Source of the DNA: Ooceraea biroi
Taxonomy: Eukaryota > Arthropoda > Insecta > Hymenoptera > Formicidae
NCBI RefSeq assembly: GCF_003672135.1
Contig: NC_039517.1
Location: 6,975,475-7,039,474 of the forward strand
Length of the DNA: 64,000 bases
Direction of reading: 5' to 3'
Shown: positions 61,201 to 64,000 of the stretch, one piece after another
Layout of the letters: each line of letters begins with the position of its first letter
Position numbering within the stretch: position 1 is the first letter of the stretch
Position numbers and translations under genes: made by a program
The notes under the pieces: model-generated
Databases searched by the model: none
The model's input: the letters and a program-made list of their open reading frames with translations, nothing else
Told to the model about the DNA's origin: nothing

Positions 61201-64000
61201 CCCACCTCCTCGTACACTTCGCAACCCCGTCCGTCCTACTGTCCCGCCCGGAATCCGTCCCGTTCGGTTTGCAGCAAATAGCATCCGAGCGCATCGGTTA
61301 TTAATTACGTAGGCGGTAAATATTGAAACGCGCGGTGATGCGAGAAAACGGGGTTCCGAGAGACACGTGTGTCGTTATTTAGAGTTGCATACCTTACGCG
61401 AAGCTATAACCAATGAATCATCGTGATAGGCAAGATGCAAGCGCGTCGATGACAACGCTGGCGCGTTGTGCGTAAAATTATAACGCAAACTAAGCCGACC
61501 CAGCGATCGTTATTCTGACATCACGCACATGGGAAAATTTATTTAAATGCTTGTTATATTTATTATTGTTAGATAAAGCCGAGCATATCACGTCAGTAAA
61601 TCATGCTACATAATGCTCACATTCGAAGATCCTGATAGACTTCGAGACTAACTTGATAACTACCTATTTTTATCAGTCAACTGTTATTGTCTGCGAAAAG
61701 CACTTTTGTCAGCGATAATATAATCAGCGACATCGACGATCTTTCGAAAGATTTCGATTTTAAAGAGGGAATTTCACGACGACAGAAGCGAACAAACGTG
61801 CCTGCCTTTCGCCCTATCCTTCTTTCCCTCCCTCTGTCTCAATCTCTTTTTTTTCTCTGTCTGTTGGCTTCTTCGAGCGATGCGACTAACTTGGAAAAAA
61901 AAGTAGGAACAGCGGGATGACAGTGGTTAAATAGAGACGAGTAGATGGAGGGAAAGAGCGGAACGAAGAGAGTTAGAGAGAAAGGAAGAGACGGACGAAA
62001 GTCCCTCTCTATTGATTTCCTGCCGAGGGTGGGCCAGCGAAGGGAGGATTAGATATCGGCTCTTCTCTCTCTTTCTCTCAGCGGTGTCTCTTTCACTTCT
62101 CCCTACCCTCTTATCGTTTCTTCGAGTCCGTCGTAATTCGGCGAACAAGCTGTCCAAGCAAGAGAAAAGGTAGAAGACCACCGAGAAGTATGACAAATGA
62201 GGTAAGGAGACCTCTCGGAGAGGAAAGGAATGTGGGAGCGGAAGTCCCGCGAAGCCAAAATTTTGACCGGCTAAACTCGAGTCGCTAAAGAGTTATACGA
62301 TCGTAAATCTTCGAGTTCTTCATAAATCGCGCGTGCAAAGAGGTAAACGGAGATTTATGAGTATTCTGTTTAATACACGGCACTGAGCATCATATGTAAA
62401 CACTTTGAATAAATACTTTTTTCAATGCGCGAGATTATTACCTGCAAATATTGCGTACCTATTATCGATAATACCGTTATTAATACATACATCCTGCACA
62501 ATGATGCAACAACGGCAGAATAACAGGCATTTCGAGAGAAATTGCGTGATTTCATACGCCGGGCACATCGACGCGAACGAAGTTACAACGGAGTTGATAG
62601 AACCGAGACGTTTCCCGAAATTACGTCGGACGGAGAAAAATTTAGCGAGCGGCAGAAAAAGAGAAAGGACCGAAAAAAGAACGTCAGCGACCGTGTCTCC
62701 TAACTATGCCTCCCAGCATCTCTCGAGCTCGTCTTTCCATCTCGCCCTCGCACTCGCACTCGCTCTCTCCCTTTCTCTCTCTTTCTCTCTCATCGCGATC
62801 CTATCGTGTCCTACATCCCGCTCGCTCTTCGAAGCCGGTCCTCGTGGTGGTAAACGGCGTATAGCTACAACGTGCCGACGAGAGAACGAGAGCGGCGATG
62901 GTAACCACTCTCGTATTGGTCGTGCGGCAGCATCGTAGCACCAGCGATAGTAGTAGTGATACCACTGGTAGTAGTGTAGTAGTAGTAGTAGTATTGCCGC
63001 AGACCTGCCCACGACGGTAAACGGCGAGAGTATTATTAGCTGTAGCGTCGACACGCGACCGTAATCGCGCGCTGCGCTGATATCGACGTATCGGTCGCGA
63101 CGCCGACGCCGTCGCCGATCATCGGCGACGCACTCGCCCAACGCCGTTGCGGATGCAACGACGGATGCAATGCTATGCACACTGTGATGTAACATGAGAC
63201 ACGGAATATCAACAGTATTTTTATATTTTGTTATTTACTTTGGTGCTGAATACGTATCGATATCTGAGAGCTAACAGCGAACGGAAGATACTAACCCTAA
63301 AATACGTTCACATCCCGCTACGCGGGATAACTCGATAATTCCGACATACTCGACATGCTCTGCGTAATAAATAAAATACGTTAATATTTCTTGTAATTTC
63401 TTTCAGTGTAAAAGGTACAATAAAAAATTTAGCAGTGAGAGGACAATGTGGAGTCTACGTCCCACATTTTCCCCGCCACCTCTTCAGTTTCTATTTTTAC
63501 CGTCTTGAGAAATCACTTCCGTCCACAAACATGCAGGAAACTCTATTCCAATCTATTCTCGATAGTCGCTAACTCCTCTCGTCCGATAGCATCGACGATG
63601 CTATCACGGAGTGCGTCTAAGTGTCTAAAGGAATTAATACCGTCGTTAGCGTCGTCGAGAGGGATTCGGCGACGTGTGGCGCCGGCGAATCCTGATTTCT
63701 TGAGCGGATTAGGAGGATGTCGAGGCGTTTAGACGAGCAAGGGACAATTACACGATGTTCGTGACTGGCCGGGCACGCGCGGGTGGATCGCGGCGATCAT
63801 GCATAATGCGATTACGCGTCTGATTATAGGTTCCTCGTAATTGGATCGTTCTAGGCTTGACGTTAACTGGGTCAGCGCTTCCAACGTGGAAAAGCACGAG
63901 AACTCTCGCTCGAAAGAAACGAGATACTATCGGCCTTTCCCGTTTTCGAGTTTAACAGATTATTATATTCACCGCTCCAACTTTATCTACATTAGCGCGA
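61201..64000. other. Gene-poor right flank
   Basis: AT-rich DNA with GA/CT-rich segments at 61900-62110, a CT-rich CpG patch at 62690-62860 and a TAG triplet tract at 62940-62995. Open frames up to 177 codons (62405-62938) are built partly from the CT tract and lack domains. The last 500 bases show nothing recognisable. Confidence 0.4.
62940..62995. repeat. TAG/GTA trinucleotide repeat
   Basis: Imperfect (TAG)n tract interrupted by GATACCACTGG. Confidence 0.8.

Noticed and set aside
62405..62938. 177-codon plus-strand open frame
   Set aside because: Part of the frame is a CT-tract-derived Leu/Ser run; no domain and overlapped by a frame on the other strand.

Overview
The window looks like arthropod nuclear DNA, most likely from a hymenopteran such as an ant. 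The evidence is eukaryotic splice signals, a decayed DD34D mariner transposon, other TA-flanked inverted-repeat DNA transposons including one with a DUF4817-like N-terminus, CpG-rich islands in AT-rich DNA, and many GA/CT, CGT and AT microsatellites. The species call is inference; nothing here is diagnostic of a species. I see no bacterial gene organisation, rRNA, tRNA or CRISPR array.

Genic content is sparse. The one well-supported exon is on the minus strand at 15465-15660. It has a branch point, a TTGCAG acceptor, an open frame of 65 codons (Arg/Glu-rich, then His-rich) and a GTAAGT donor. Two minus-strand candidates for upstream first exons lie in CpG-rich islands: a short coding one at 56017-56060 with a phase-compatible junction, and a probably non-coding one ending at 32186. 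My working model is one long minus-strand gene with alternative promoters at about 56-57 kb and 32-34 kb, introns of 17-40 kb, and the rest of its exons beyond the left edge or unrecognised. I cannot name the gene.

The rest is mostly repeats. 1-8.8 kb: a 0.9-kb inverted-repeat element and a short near-perfect hairpin. 8.85-11.36 kb: eight tandem copies of a 316-bp unit, each bounded by 15-bp inverted termini; the whole array sits between 5-bp direct repeats like a transposon. 11.4-19.7 kb: unique DNA with the His-rich exon. 19.7-21.9 kb: seven more units in the same orientation, with a two-unit higher-order pattern. 22-38 kb: unique DNA with the 32-33.8 kb CpG-rich island. 38.6-38.9 kb: a 275-bp hairpin. 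42.4-44.9 kb: a mariner, then a nest of palindromic elements holding a 385-bp palindrome with about 99% identical arms. 48.3-49.1 kb: an internally deleted DUF4817-type transposon. 46.65 and 55.86 kb: two inverted 116-bp copies that differ only by transitions. 56-57.5 kb: the second CpG-rich island. 59.6-59.9 kb: a MITE. 61.1-61.2 kb: a cluster of CRE-like sites.

The most unusual feature is the pair of MITE-bounded satellite arrays flanking an exon in direct orientation. This arrangement could expand, contract or delete the exon by unequal exchange. Positions, repeat boundaries and splice sites were read by eye; family names rest on motif recognition, and no database search was possible.
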